Positions 8,666-17,664 of a DNA stretch of 64,000 nucleotides are shown here, piece after piece. Origin of the DNA: CBDCKR01 sp964572045 (lineage in GTDB: Bacteria; Gemmatimonadota; Gemmatimonadetes; Longimicrobiales; Gaopeijiaceae). The position numbers and the translations under genes were made by a program. The DNA lies in assembly GCA_964572045.1 (NCBI GenBank), contig CAZNEI010000008.1:11559-75558 (forward strand). Reading direction: 5' to 3'. The stretch's first letter is position 1; each line of letters begins with the position of its first letter. The notes below the pieces were generated by a model, which worked only from the letters and a program-made list of their open reading frames with translations, searched no databases and was not told where the DNA came from.

Positions 8666-9340
8666 ATGTTCGAGAACCTGCGACGCGCCTTCCGCGAGGC
8701 TGTAGACAACTTCAAGGAAGAACTGGGGGCGGATGACGCTTTGGAGGCCGTAGACCGTATGCTCAGCCAGATGAAGCGCGAAGCCGAGCAAACCAAAGCG
8801 GAAACAAAGCGGCTGGAGGCGGCGATTCAGAGTGCGAACGAAGCGGCCAACACCGAGAAACGCAACGCCCAGACGTGTCGGCGCCGGGAAAGGATGGCTC
8901 TCGAGATCGGCGACGAAGAGACCGTGCGGGTCGCCAGAGAGTACGTCGCGAAGCACGAGTACCGCCACGGCGTTCTGAAACAGAAGGCTCACGCCCTCGG
9001 TGAGGAGCTGGACATGAGGCGCGCGGAGTTTGAGGAGATGATCGAGTCGATCAAGGCTGCCGAGAACAGCGGCGCGACGCTCGCTGCCACGGCCCGGCGA
9101 GCCTCGGCCCGGAACTCCGTCCACCGAGTGGGGGACTTGTTCGCGGAAGTCGACCGCATCGCCAGGGAGATCGAAGGGGATGACGCGCGTTTGGAGGCCG
9201 AGCGCGAAGCGAATGAGGAGTTGAGCGAAGACGGCCTTCGAGTCGACCCTCTCGATTCCAGTTCTTCGGCCACGTCGACCTCCACGGATATCGACGCAGA
9301 GCTGGAGGCGCTAAAGCGCGCGATGGGGAAGGGCGCCTAA
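8666..9340 (+). CDS. PspA/IM30-like coiled-coil protein (tentative)
   Basis: A 224-residue, highly charged, almost entirely helical protein. The N-terminus MFENLRRAFREAVDNF and the following block EAVDRMLSQMKREAEQ resemble the amphipathic start and first helix of PspA family members. Long heptad-rich segments follow to about residue 190, then an acidic Ser/Thr-rich linker and a short final helix (ELEALKRAMGKG). PspA proteins bind and stabilise the inner membrane under stress. The ATG lies 23 bases after the ECF sigma stop, so the two genes are probably one transcription unit. Similarity is mostly pattern-level; a generic coiled-coil protein is possible. Confidence 0.6.
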   Translation: MFENLRRAFREAVDNFKEELGADDALEAVDRMLSQMKREAEQTKAETKRLEAAIQSANEAANTEKRNAQTCRRRERMALEIGDEETVRVAREYVAKHEYRHGVLKQKAHALGEELDMRRAEFEEMIESIKAAENSGATLAATARRASARNSVHRVGDLFAEVDRIAREIEGDDARLEAEREANEELSEDGLRVDPLDSSSSATSTSTDIDAELEALKRAMGKGA

Positions 9341-9600
9341 CGTGGCAGCGGGGGCCGGTCGACGTTTGTCAGATCCGGCTCCAACCCACATCGGCAGCAG
9401 ACTACTGGCGAACCGGCGGCCTACGCGAGAGGGCAGAAGCAGGCGATACCGCGCACAATCGAGCCGTGCGCGTGCCCGACGGCCGGGACACTCCTGGCCA
9501 GGGCCCGATCTCGCCCAGTAGCGCTGACTTGCGGATCCCTTAGATTTCCTGTCCAGAGACTCGGGGCAGAGAAACCCATGTTCGACCCTAACGGTGCTCA

Positions 9601-9879
9601 ATGGAGAATTGGATCGGCGTTGCTATTTGGATTGTGATGGGAGCCTTTGTCGGCCTGCTAGCGCGGATGGTCGTACGACTGCCGGAAGAGACGGTCGGCC
9701 ACGTTCCGCTCCTCATGGTGCTCGGTGCCAGCGGCGCTGTGATCGGAGGCATGCTGGGAGTAGGGATCTTCGAGTTTGAAGAACCCGTTGCCTTGAGTGG
9801 CGGCGGCATGGGCGGCGCGCTCGTGCTCTCCGCCCTGATGAGCCTTGTTTACCGCTGGGGGATACGGGGTCTCATCTGA
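9601..9879 (+). CDS. GlsB/YeaQ/YmgE-like small membrane protein
   Basis: A 92-residue protein with three hydrophobic segments (~5-25, ~35-58, ~65-88). It has the Gly-rich pattern GAFVGLLARMVV and GASGAVIGGMLGVGIF of the GlsB/YeaQ/YmgE (transglycosylase-associated) family. Members are small inner-membrane stress proteins of unclear biochemical role. The ATG at 9601 starts directly at the hydrophobic N-terminus MENWIGVAIWIVMG. It lies 260 bases after the PspA-like gene on the same strand. Confidence 0.8.
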   Translation: MENWIGVAIWIVMGAFVGLLARMVVRLPEETVGHVPLLMVLGASGAVIGGMLGVGIFEFEEPVALSGGGMGGALVLSALMSLVYRWGIRGLI

Positions 9880-10320
9880 CGGCAAGAGTGCACCCTGAGC
9901 AGACGAAGGACGGCGTCCGGCGGCTTGGCGCCTCCGCCTCGAAATCACCCTGGAACCTAGCCAACGGCGGATTCACCCGTTGCCGGCGGCGGTCGGCTTG
10001 GTGGCAAGACCGAGGCACCTCCGCGGGCCGACAACCCGCGGTATGGCAAAGGATGCCATCGCACCCGCCCCGATCCTCGTTTACCGCTAACAGCCGAATC
10101 GCAAATTCAAGGGTCTCGGCACGACTACGTCTCGGGTTGGAGCGAGAAGATTCGAGAGAGCCGTCCGTGACGACCAAGAGGTCCGCCAACCATCGGAGGG
10201 AGTTCCGCGGATTGGCCCTCTTGCACTTGATGTGTGAGGAACGAGGGCTTGCTCCGCCCTGGCCCCCCTACGCGGCGGTGGATGAAGGGGCGAAGAGCAA
10301 GGACCTGCAGTGTCGACGGC
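9880..10320. other. Intergenic stretch without a supported gene
   Basis: This gap lies between the convergent GlsB-like gene and trpE. The only open frame has shadow-like composition and no recognisable motif. The one clear structure is the hairpin at 10021-10041. Confidence 0.6.
10021..10041. terminator. Perfect hairpin, possible bidirectional terminator
   Basis: CCGCGGG, a 7-base loop, then CCCGCGG form a perfect 7-bp GC stem in the gap between convergent genes. There is no T-run on either side, so a terminator role is possible but not shown. Confidence 0.4.
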
Positions 10321-11820
10321 CTAATCCTGCACCACAAGCATAGCCCCAGCGCGTAGAAGAGCTCGGGCCTTGTTGAGCGTCTCTTCGTATTCGCGACCCG
10401 GATCCGAGTCAGCAACGATTCCGGCGCCAGCCTGAACGAAAGCCGTGCCGTCCTTAACCACGACGGTCCGGATCGTGATCGCCGCGTCCATGGCGCCACC
10501 CCCCCAGCTGAAGTGCCCAACGAGCCCAGCGTATGGGCCTCGCCGGACCGGCTCTAGCTCATCGATGATCTCCATGGCGCGCACCTTGGGAGCCCCCGAG
10601 ACCGTGCCCGCAGGAAAACACGCGCGAAACACGTCCATCGACGACAAGCCCGGACGGAGCTTCCCCTCCACCTGACTGACGAGGTGCATCACATGGGAGT
10701 AACGCTCCACGATCATCAGGTCCGGAACGGACACCGAACCATACTCTGCGACGCGCCCCACGTCGTTCCGCCCCAAGTCCACGAGCATCCGGTGCTCCGC
10801 TGACTCTTTCTCGTCGGCGACAAGATCGTGTGCCAACGCCCGATCCTGCTCGGGGGTTGCGCCCCTGGGGCGGGTACCGGCGACGGGGCGCACCGTCACG
10901 ATATCGTCCTCGACCCGGACCAAGACTTCTGGCGAACTCCCAACCAGGCACAAGCCATCTAGCTCCAAGAAATAGAGGTAGGGCGAAGGATTCAAAGACC
11001 GGAGTGCCCGATACAGGTCGAACGCGCCCGCAGGAAGCGCCATCTGGAGGCGCTGGCTCAGGACGACCTGGAAGGCGTCACCTGCCGTAATGTAGTCGCG
11101 GATCCGCTCCACACCGGCCTCGAACTCCTCTCGACTCATGGTACTCGCGAATGTCGGATCTTCACCCGGCTCCGGACCGAGTTCGAGCGGGGGCGGAGGC
11201 GACTCCTCGGTCAGTCGAGTCACGAGTTTCCGCGTCTTTGCAGCCGCATCGTCGTACCGCTTGCGAAGATCCTGATCGTCGGCACCCTCGTCCACTTCGA
11301 CCGTGGCGATCGCCATGGCGCGGCCAAGCAGGTTGTCGATGGCCAACACCACATCGATGAACACGAACAAGCCATCCGGAAGGTGTAGATCGTCCGGGGG
11401 CGGGTCGGGCAGATGCTCAATCTGTCGCACCACATCGTATCCGAAGTAACCCACAGCCCCCCCCCAAAGGCGCGGCAAGTCACTGGTCGCCAGCGGCTGG
11501 CGCGACCTCAGCCGCCGATCAAGATCAGCCAGAGCGCTGTGAGTCGGGACGGGTCTCCAACCGTCGCGTGGGGTCCATATCTCGGCCCGATCACCGACTA
11601 GCCGCCACGCTTCGGTGGGCTCGCTCCCAAGGAACGTGTACCGGGCCCATTGTTCGCCCCCAACGACCGATTCAAGGAGGAAGCCGAAGGGAGGGCGTCG
11701 GAGCTTGGCATAGGCGGTGACGGCGGTGTCCACGTCGAACAAGAACTCCCGCCACACAGGGAGGACACCCGTGCGCGTGGCCTGTGCCCGGAACTCATCG
11801 AAGCTTGGTTTTAGCTGCAT
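10321..11820 (-). CDS. trpE: Anthranilate synthase component I
   Basis: A protein of about 499 residues of the chorismate-binding family. Diagnostic segments are SPEVLVRVEDD, VAGTRPRGATPEQD, HRMLVDLGRNDVGRV, PAGTVSGAPKVRAMEIIDEL and QAGAGIVADSDPGREYEET. PAGTVSGAPK is the TrpE form; PabB usually has a GGSITGAPK-like form. The enzyme makes anthranilate from chorismate, using ammonia from TrpG. No trpG, trpD or trpC is adjacent, so tryptophan genes appear dispersed. The ATG at 11820 (MQLKPSFDEF) is preferred to an in-frame start at 11961, whose extra residues lie over the neighbouring hyuA remnant. Confidence 0.93.
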   Translation of the reverse strand: MQLKPSFDEFRAQATRTGVLPVWREFLFDVDTAVTAYAKLRRPPFGFLLESVVGGEQWARYTFLGSEPTEAWRLVGDRAEIWTPRDGWRPVPTHSALADLDRRLRSRQPLATSDLPRLWGGAVGYFGYDVVRQIEHLPDPPPDDLHLPDGLFVFIDVVLAIDNLLGRAMAIATVEVDEGADDQDLRKRYDDAAAKTRKLVTRLTEESPPPPLELGPEPGEDPTFASTMSREEFEAGVERIRDYITAGDAFQVVLSQRLQMALPAGAFDLYRALRSLNPSPYLYFLELDGLCLVGSSPEVLVRVEDDIVTVRPVAGTRPRGATPEQDRALAHDLVADEKESAEHRMLVDLGRNDVGRVAEYGSVSVPDLMIVERYSHVMHLVSQVEGKLRPGLSSMDVFRACFPAGTVSGAPKVRAMEIIDELEPVRRGPYAGLVGHFSWGGGAMDAAITIRTVVVKDGTAFVQAGAGIVADSDPGREYEETLNKARALLRAGAMLVVQD

Positions 11821-11894
11821 TGGACCGCGTGCGTCACATGACAGGAGCCGCAGAGCGCGGCTTGGAGAACTAATGAGTGGAGCGTCAGAGGGAA

Positions 11895-12475
11895 AGGTCG
11901 GGAGGGTCGTCACCGTCGTGGCACATTGGCCGATGTCCTGGTTCTTAAGGGCGGCCGCCATCGATCACTCAAGGTCCCCTCACCCCGTCGACCCAGCCGA
12001 AGCCGTGTTGGAAGGGGTCGAGGCTTCGCTCGACCAGGCGAGAGGAAGCTCCACGCTCGCGCACGGACCGCCCGCTGTGACGACCGCGCTTCCAGGAGCG
12101 CGCGAAGCTGATCACGAACGCCGGATTCGAAGATGTCGTCGAGATCGGGCGGCAAGACCGGCCGCAGCCATACGCGCTTGTCGGCCACCGGCTCTGCTGC
12201 TTCACCGAAAGGACCGCATCGGCATACAAGGTGAGAATGGGGCCGGAAGGCAATATCGTGGAGGCGCTCGATGAACGATAGGTGACAGCCTCGTCGAGCC
12301 GCTCAAGGGAGCCGAGGCGATCGCAGTCGTGCTCCTGCACTCCTATGCGAACGCCCAATACGAAGAGAGCGTCGCCGGCGCTCGCTGCGAACTCACCAGC
12401 CCGTTGTCCGTCTCCGCCCGGTTGTTCCCCGAGTACCGGGAATACAAGCATACGTCCACGGCAATCATAAGCCCC
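11895..12475 (+). pseudogene. Decayed hydantoinase A / 5-oxoprolinase-like (hyuA) 5' fragment
   Basis: No single frame is open, but reading across frames gives the N-terminal half of a HyuA protein in order: GTLADVLVLKGGRHRSLKVPS (split by a frameshift after KVPSP), DPAEAVLEGVEASL, LAHGPPAVTTAL, then another frameshift, LITNAGFEDVVEIGRQDRPQ, a TAG stop near 12280, GAEAIAVVLLHSYAN and LFPEYREYKHTSTA. These correspond to the usual HyuA order (GGTFTDV, KVPST, DPAEAVLEG, HGTTVATNALLE, GFRDVLEIGRQ, LLHSYAN, PEYREYERTSTT). At least two frameshifts and one stop are present, and everything after ~12475 is missing. It is a truncated, inactive gene. Confidence 0.8.
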
Positions 12476-12549
12476 CGAGCGGCGCGGCCTTGCCCGGATC
12501 ACCGCGAAGGGTCACGCACGGTGCTTCGACCGCCGCGTGCGAGAGAGGT

Positions 12550-12618
12550 GATCCACCTAGAGTCGAGGAAGTCGAGAGGACAGCGGTCGTGTCCGAGTAC
12601 CGCTCCACTAGGTGGATC
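12550..12618. repeat. 11-bp inverted repeat upstream of the DUF2723 gene
   Basis: GATCCACCTAG at 12550-12560 is mirrored by CTAGGTGGATC at 12608-12618 with 47 bases between. It lies about 180 bases before the DUF2723 start and just after the hyuA remnant. It could be an operator, a long hairpin, or a scar from loss of the rest of hyuA. Confidence 0.5.
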
Positions 12619-12795
12619 CCTCCAAGAGGGTGGCTTACGGCGGACACCCCGCACTTCCACCTTGAGACACACACACAACAGGACCTCACGACGTGGCGCT
12701 TTGAGCGATCAGGGGCGGAGATGCCCTTACCTTCAGTGGTGCTCTCAGTATGCTATCTTGGAGCCGGTTGGACCGCTCTCTCCCAGAAAGACCAG

Positions 12796-15138
12796 ATGAA
12801 CCTGAAGGACATCCGACTCACTCCCAGCCGTTCTGCCGGGAACGACCGGACGGCCTCGGCCGGACCGGCTTTCGGGGAGCCCCCCTACCGGTGGGCGGCC
12901 CTCTCGGCGCTCGGGGTGGGGACCCTGTATGTGTTGACCCTTGCGCCCACGACGGCCTTCTGGGACACCAGCGAGTACATCGCCACGGGCCACATCCTCG
13001 GGATACCTCATCCACCCGGCAATCCGCTGTTTGTGGTGCTGGCAAGGACTTGGGACATCCTCCTGACGCCGCTAGGGCTCACAGTGGCCACCCACATAAA
13101 CCTGTTCTCCGCGTTGATGAGCAGCTTGGCCCACGGCCTCTGGTTCCTGACGCTCTACCACGTCCTGGGGTTTTTCTCGGAATCTCGGCCCGTTCGGCTC
13201 CTCGGCGCCCTGGCAGCAACACTGCTCAGTGCTACCGCATTCACCGTCTGGAATCAGTCAAATGTGAATGAGAAGGTATATACGGTCTCCCTCTGCACGA
13301 TCGCGCTATTGACGTGGCTCGCCTTCCGCTGGCGGGAGAACTTGGGGAAAGGCAGGGACGACAATCTGCTCGTCCTCATGGCGTTCATCCTGGCTCTTTC
13401 GGTCGGGAATCATCTGATGGCGTTCCTCGCCGCTCCGGCTCTCGCCGTGTTCATCCTGCTGATCTCGCCGCGGACCCTTCTCAACTGGCGACTCTATGTG
13501 GTTGGAGCGGTCGCCGTGTGCCTTGGCCTCTCCATTCACCTGTTCCTCCCGCTCCGATCGGCGTTGGATCCCGTCATCAACGAGGCTGACCCCACGTGCT
13601 CCAACGTCCGGAGTGCTCTGGCGAGCATCGTCACATGGGGACAAGCAGGGTGCGCCGAACTGTCGGCCGCCCTGACCCGTCAGCAGTACGACAAACCCGA
13701 CCTTCTCCCCCGACTGGCTCCCCTGTGGGCACAGTACGCCAATTACCTCCAGTACTTCGACTGGCAGTGGGCGCGGGGGATAGCGGGGTCCGAGACGGTG
13801 TTTCCCCTCCCGAGGCTCCCCTTCACCGTCCTCTTCGTCGGGCTCGGGGCGATCGGAGCGACCCAGCACATCCGTAGGGATCCGGCCTCGGGCCTCTACA
13901 CGCTGATTCTCTTCGGTACGCTCTCGGTGGGCCTCGTCTTCTACCTGAACTTCGAGTACGGCTACTCCTTTGCGTCGCCCACGCCAGGGGTTGACGATCG
14001 CGAGGTGCGGGAGCGGGACTACTTCTTCATCGTTGGCTTCTCTATCTGGGGGCTCTGGGCCGGATTGGGCATTACCGTTCTCTGGCGCCGGTTGGCCAAG
14101 CGGCTCGGCGGCTCCTTGCCCCGAGCAGCACCCGTGCTTTGCCTTGCCCTCCTGCCGCTCCTGTTCAACTGGTCGTGGGCCACCCGAAGGGGCGATTACT
14201 CGGCCAGAGATTGGGGCTACAACCTCCTCATGAGCGTCGAACCCTACGCCGTGCTCTTCACCAACGGGGACAACGACACCTTCCCCCTCTGGTACCTCCA
14301 GGAGGTCGAGGGGATTCGACGGGACGTCACGGTGATCGTCACGTCGTACCTCAACACGGACTGGTACACCAAGCAGATCCGGGATCTGACTCGACCCTGC
14401 CCAGACGGCGTGGATCCTGAGGCAGACCGGACGAGGATCACTTGTCAGCGTCCCTACCGGAGGATGACGTCGGTGCCCGCTCTGTACACAAGCAATCGGG
14501 CCGAAGCGGAAGCAGTGGGCAAGATCGCGATTGTGACGGACACCCCGGTGACCGTACCCGAGAGGGCGATCTTGGCGCTCGACGACACGCTCATCGAGCG
14601 GGTTGCGGGCCCGGCGGGCTACGTGAGGGTGGACGAGTCGCGGGACTTTACGCTTGGCCCCGTGATCGCCCGGCTGGACGGTGGCACGGTGGTCTTCCCT
14701 TGGCAACAGTTCGCGTTGGCGCTGATCCAGAACAGCATCGGTGATCGGCCCATCTACTTCGCGTCCAGTGGCAACGCGGCGCGCTCCTTGGGCCTGGTGC
14801 CTTACCTCGTTCGGCAGGGCCTCGCCTTCCGCCTCAACCCCGGCCCCCCTGACTCAAGCCAGCGCAACGTCCCCATACAGGACCGCGGCATCGTACCCGT
14901 GACGGGCCTCTGGCTCGACGAGGAACGGACCCGCACGCTCGTCGATCAGGTGTTCGTTCATCGGGGGGGCATCCCGGACGCGTGGCCGCACTGGCCGGAC
15001 CGTTCCACGATCGGCATCCCCAACTATTACGCGTGGACCTACGCCGCACTCGTGCATAGTGGGAGGCAGAGGGGCGATCCTGGGGCTGCGGCTCCCTACG
15101 AGGAGCGGTTGGCGGCCTGGCAGGCGCTCGCGCGATAG
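12796..15138 (+). CDS. DUF2723 polytopic membrane protein (TMEM260-like, predicted glycosyltransferase)
   Basis: A 780-residue protein with about ten membrane helices in the first ~480 residues and a soluble C-terminal part. The diagnostic stretch near residue 55 is TTAFWDTSEYIATGHILGIP, followed by HPPGNPLFVVLAR. The Asp-Thr-Ser-Glu motif in the first loop is typical of GT-C-like DUF2723 proteins, whose eukaryotic relative TMEM260 is an O-mannosyltransferase. LFTNGDNDTFPLWYLQEVEG, another family hallmark, opens the soluble part. The ATG at 12796 (MNLKDIRL) is chosen because ~100 upstream in-frame residues overlap the hyuA remnant and look non-coding. The enzymatic role in bacteria is inferred. 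Confidence 0.88.
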   Translation: MNLKDIRLTPSRSAGNDRTASAGPAFGEPPYRWAALSALGVGTLYVLTLAPTTAFWDTSEYIATGHILGIPHPPGNPLFVVLARTWDILLTPLGLTVATHINLFSALMSSLAHGLWFLTLYHVLGFFSESRPVRLLGALAATLLSATAFTVWNQSNVNEKVYTVSLCTIALLTWLAFRWRENLGKGRDDNLLVLMAFILALSVGNHLMAFLAAPALAVFILLISPRTLLNWRLYVVGAVAVCLGLSIHLFLPLRSALDPVINEADPTCSNVRSALASIVTWGQAGCAELSAALTRQQYDKPDLLPRLAPLWAQYANYLQYFDWQWARGIAGSETVFPLPRLPFTVLFVGLGAIGATQHIRRDPASGLYTLILFGTLSVGLVFYLNFEYGYSFASPTPGVDDREVRERDYFFIVGFSIWGLWAGLGITVLWRRLAKRLGGSLPRAAPVLCLALLPLLFNWSWATRRGDYSARDWGYNLLMSVEPYAVLFTNGDNDTFPLWYLQEVEGIRRDVTVIVTSYLNTDWYTKQIRDLTRPCPDGVDPEADRTRITCQRPYRRMTSVPALYTSNRAEAEAVGKIAIVTDTPVTVPERAILALDDTLIERVAGPAGYVRVDESRDFTLGPVIARLDGGTVVFPWQQFALALIQNSIGDRPIYFASSGNAARSLGLVPYLVRQGLAFRLNPGPPDSSQRNVPIQDRGIVPVTGLWLDEERTRTLVDQVFVHRGGIPDAWPHWPDRSTIGIPNYYAWTYAALVHSGRQRGDPGAAAPYEERLAAWQALAR

Positions 15139-15164
15139 CGTTCGGAGCGGCGCGGCGCGTCAGC

Positions 15165-16577
15165 TCAGTGGACGCGCAGCTTCCCTACGCCGCTCCTCTT
15201 GATGGCCGTGCGCGGCGCGCCGGTTCGGTCCACAGCCAGGTCCACGATCCAGTCAAACGATTCAGGAATCGCTTCCAGAACGTCGCCCCGGCAGAAAAGG
15301 AGGATCTTCGGCACGCGTGAGAGCAGGCTTCGAAGGAGCCCAGCTGCGCGAATCCTCATCTCAGGCTCTAGGCGGTCGAAGGTATCGCCAAGGAGAACCT
15401 CCTCGAATGCGATCCTGTGGTCGGCGCCAAGATCGATGAGCGCGAGCCGAAGCGCGAAGAGGTAGGCCGCCACTTCTTCGTCGGAATTCGGCCGCCGGGA
15501 GCCCTCGTCCCGCACGACCGTCGGCTCCCCGTCCGCCGTGAGACCGATCCCGAGCACGCCGCCGCCGGTGAGGCGATTGAGGTATCGGCCCGCCCTGGCC
15601 GCCAACGAATGCTCGGCGTCCCCGATGAGCCTCTCCCTGAGGGCCTCCAGGGTGCGGCGGCGGCGCTCCTTGTTCTCGTCATGCGGCTGGCCCCGATTCC
15701 GGGGTCGCGCCGAGCTCTCGCGGGCCGACGAAGCGCCTGTTGATCCGAGGGCCAAGAGTGTGTCCTCGGCCTCGGCCAATTCCGGGAGCCGAGCTCGCAA
15801 CCTCTCAAGTTCCTCGGCGTGTCTCTCGATGGCCGCCTGAAGAAGGATCGCCCTGCCCTCCAGCTCCTGCAGATGCGAAGGCTTGAAGTCCAGCTGCTGC
15901 CGGCGCCGCTTCCACCAACTGCCGTCCTGCACGACAGACTCCCACTCCTCGCGTAGCCCAGTCACCACAGAAGCGAATCGCTCACCGAGCAGACGATCAC
16001 ACGTAGGGCAGGCGGTCTCGAATCCTCCTTCTTCGAGCTGTTGAAGCCGCAGTTTCAGCTCACGAGCCCGATCGCGATACGCCAGGAGGTTGGTCTCCGC
16101 GTCCTGCCGTTCCCGGAGCCAATCCATTTTGGCAACTTCCATGTCGCCACTCACCTCGGCCTCATCGGCTCGTAGTCCGCGGATCTCACGCTCCTTGGTT
16201 CTCACGGCTTCGGGAAGTCGACGCAGCTGGTGGACGCGAGCCCGAAGGGTTCCCACGCTTGGGTCCGTAACCTCCCCACCCTTCTCGCGGCGCCCGTCCT
16301 GCAGTGCAAGAAGCTCCGTGTCCACCCCATCGAGGCCGTAGCACTGCGCCAGCACACGCACCACGCGACGCCACGCCTTCGCAGGTTCCGCCAAGCCGTG
16401 CCCGGCGACTAGCGTCGCCAGCCGCTCGTCACCCTCTGTCAGGCGGACGGCGAGCTGTTCGAGGATTTGGCTGCGAAATGGCCCGCTGCCGCCGACGAGC
16501 GCGACGAGGCCGGGACCCAGCTCGCTTGCGAGTCCCTGAAGGCCTGGCGACGACGTCTGCCGATCGAGGCTGCTCAA
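15165..16577 (-). CDS. SbcC/Rad50-like protein, short, zinc hook kept but ATPase motifs lost
   Basis: A 470-residue protein, about half the usual SbcC size. Coiled-coil flanks a Rad50-type hook CPTC (~190-193). The N-terminal segment ALVGGSGPFRSQ stands where Walker A should be and lacks the GKS/T. The C-terminal region keeps the SbcC-like order, but LSGGE is replaced by NSDEEVAAYLFALRLAL and the Walker B segment reads EEVLLGDTFDRLEPE without the DE pair. The likely start is TTG with GGAG 8-10 bases upstream. It lies 79 bases after an SbcD-like gene that is degenerate too. An active ATP-driven nuclease is unlikely; a structural or DNA-tethering role is possible. Confidence 0.75.
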   Translation of the reverse strand: MSSLDRQTSSPGLQGLASELGPGLVALVGGSGPFRSQILEQLAVRLTEGDERLATLVAGHGLAEPAKAWRRVVRVLAQCYGLDGVDTELLALQDGRREKGGEVTDPSVGTLRARVHQLRRLPEAVRTKEREIRGLRADEAEVSGDMEVAKMDWLRERQDAETNLLAYRDRARELKLRLQQLEEGGFETACPTCDRLLGERFASVVTGLREEWESVVQDGSWWKRRRQQLDFKPSHLQELEGRAILLQAAIERHAEELERLRARLPELAEAEDTLLALGSTGASSARESSARPRNRGQPHDENKERRRRTLEALRERLIGDAEHSLAARAGRYLNRLTGGGVLGIGLTADGEPTVVRDEGSRRPNSDEEVAAYLFALRLALIDLGADHRIAFEEVLLGDTFDRLEPEMRIRAAGLLRSLLSRVPKILLFCRGDVLEAIPESFDWIVDLAVDRTGAPRTAIKRSGVGKLRVH

Positions 16578-16656
16578 TGCAAGGCTCCGCTAGGGCCGCG
16601 TCGCGGGGAGATAAGCCTCCACAAGACACACCACGTCTTCAAGGCTCTTCCGAGGC

Positions 16657-17664
16657 TCACCGAGGTGCTCCGGCAGCTTCGACGCCAAGAGTCTTGAGAC
16701 GACCCCGCCGGGGCCCCTGACCGGCAGTCCGATCTTCAAGTTGGACCTCAAGGTGCAAAGCCCTCCTCCGGTATTCCGGCAACAGCCCCTGCAGCAGGTC
16801 GAGGCTCTCGGGAGGGAGCCCCTCGATTCGAATTCGCACGATCTTCTCATCGATTCCGCCCGGCACTTCGTCGAGGACTTCCCGGATTCGCTCCCGCAAC
16901 CGCCCCGGACGCTTTGGCTCGTACGGGATCGAGGCCAGAGCCACAACGGGACGCCCGTGGATCGCGTGAAACCGAACTCGCCCGGATTCCAACTCGCACG
17001 TCAGAAAGCCCTTTTGCTCCGCCGCTTCGTCCCACGGCGTCGGTCCCACCCGTTCGAGGGAACCTGCATAGTGCGCGGCTCCCCCTACCCGGCGACAGCG
17101 ATGTTCGTAGCCGAGCGCCACGTAGTCCCACTCGGAGGGATCCAACGCCAGGATAGCGTCGTCGCCTCCGTCCGTTGATCCGTAGCCGACCAGCACGTTC
17201 CAGCGGGCCTTGCGGTGGGGGGCCACCGGGGACGGTGGCCCCTGCAGCGCGGCCCGATGCGGCACGAGCGTCACGTGCAGGCCCAACTGGGAATAATACA
17301 CCGAGCGCGTCGTTGCGGTCTCCGCTTCGACGAAGGCCATCGTGTCGAACGTGGCGAGGGGCCCAGGATCCCCGAGCGAGGCCGGCGTGTCGCGGGCTCC
17401 GGCAGCCAGGAGCACGGGCGTCCCTGGCAGCGCTTCCCGGATTGCTCGAAGCCCCTGCGCAAGCGCAACCAGTGCAGAATGGGGGGGCTCTGGACGATCG
17501 AACACATCGCCAGCGACCAAGACAGCGGCGGGCTCAAGACCGATGACTCTGTCGATCGCTCGGTGAAAGGCGCGGGCGACATCCGCCTCTCGAACGTTTC
17601 GCCCTTGCTCTATTTGGCCATACGCCCTGTACCCCAGGTGCAGATCCGAGAGGTGCGCGACCAT
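16657..17664 (-). CDS. SbcD/Mre11-like metallophosphoesterase with degraded active site
   Basis: A 335-residue protein with the SbcD/Mre11 layout. Motif I (SDLHLGY) and motif II (GDVFDRP) are intact. Motif III, normally GNHD, reads GARD, so a metal-binding Asn and the catalytic His are missing. The later GHxH motif reads GYEH and the region expected to carry a His-rich HHG-like motif reads VGYGST. A capping-like domain follows (~200-310). The set of replacements argues against Mn-dependent nuclease activity. The ATG overlaps the stop of the upstream membrane-protein gene (GTGATG), and the SbcC-like gene follows, so the three form an operon. Confidence 0.8.
   Translation of the reverse strand: MVAHLSDLHLGYRAYGQIEQGRNVREADVARAFHRAIDRVIGLEPAAVLVAGDVFDRPEPPHSALVALAQGLRAIREALPGTPVLLAAGARDTPASLGDPGPLATFDTMAFVEAETATTRSVYYSQLGLHVTLVPHRAALQGPPSPVAPHRKARWNVLVGYGSTDGGDDAILALDPSEWDYVALGYEHRCRRVGGAAHYAGSLERVGPTPWDEAAEQKGFLTCELESGRVRFHAIHGRPVVALASIPYEPKRPGRLRERIREVLDEVPGGIDEKIVRIRIEGLPPESLDLLQGLLPEYRRRALHLEVQLEDRTAGQGPRRGRLKTLGVEAAGAPR

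Noticed and set aside
13306..14706. 466-codon minus-strand open frame
   Set aside because: It is antisense to the DUF2723 gene, has shadow-type composition and no domain.
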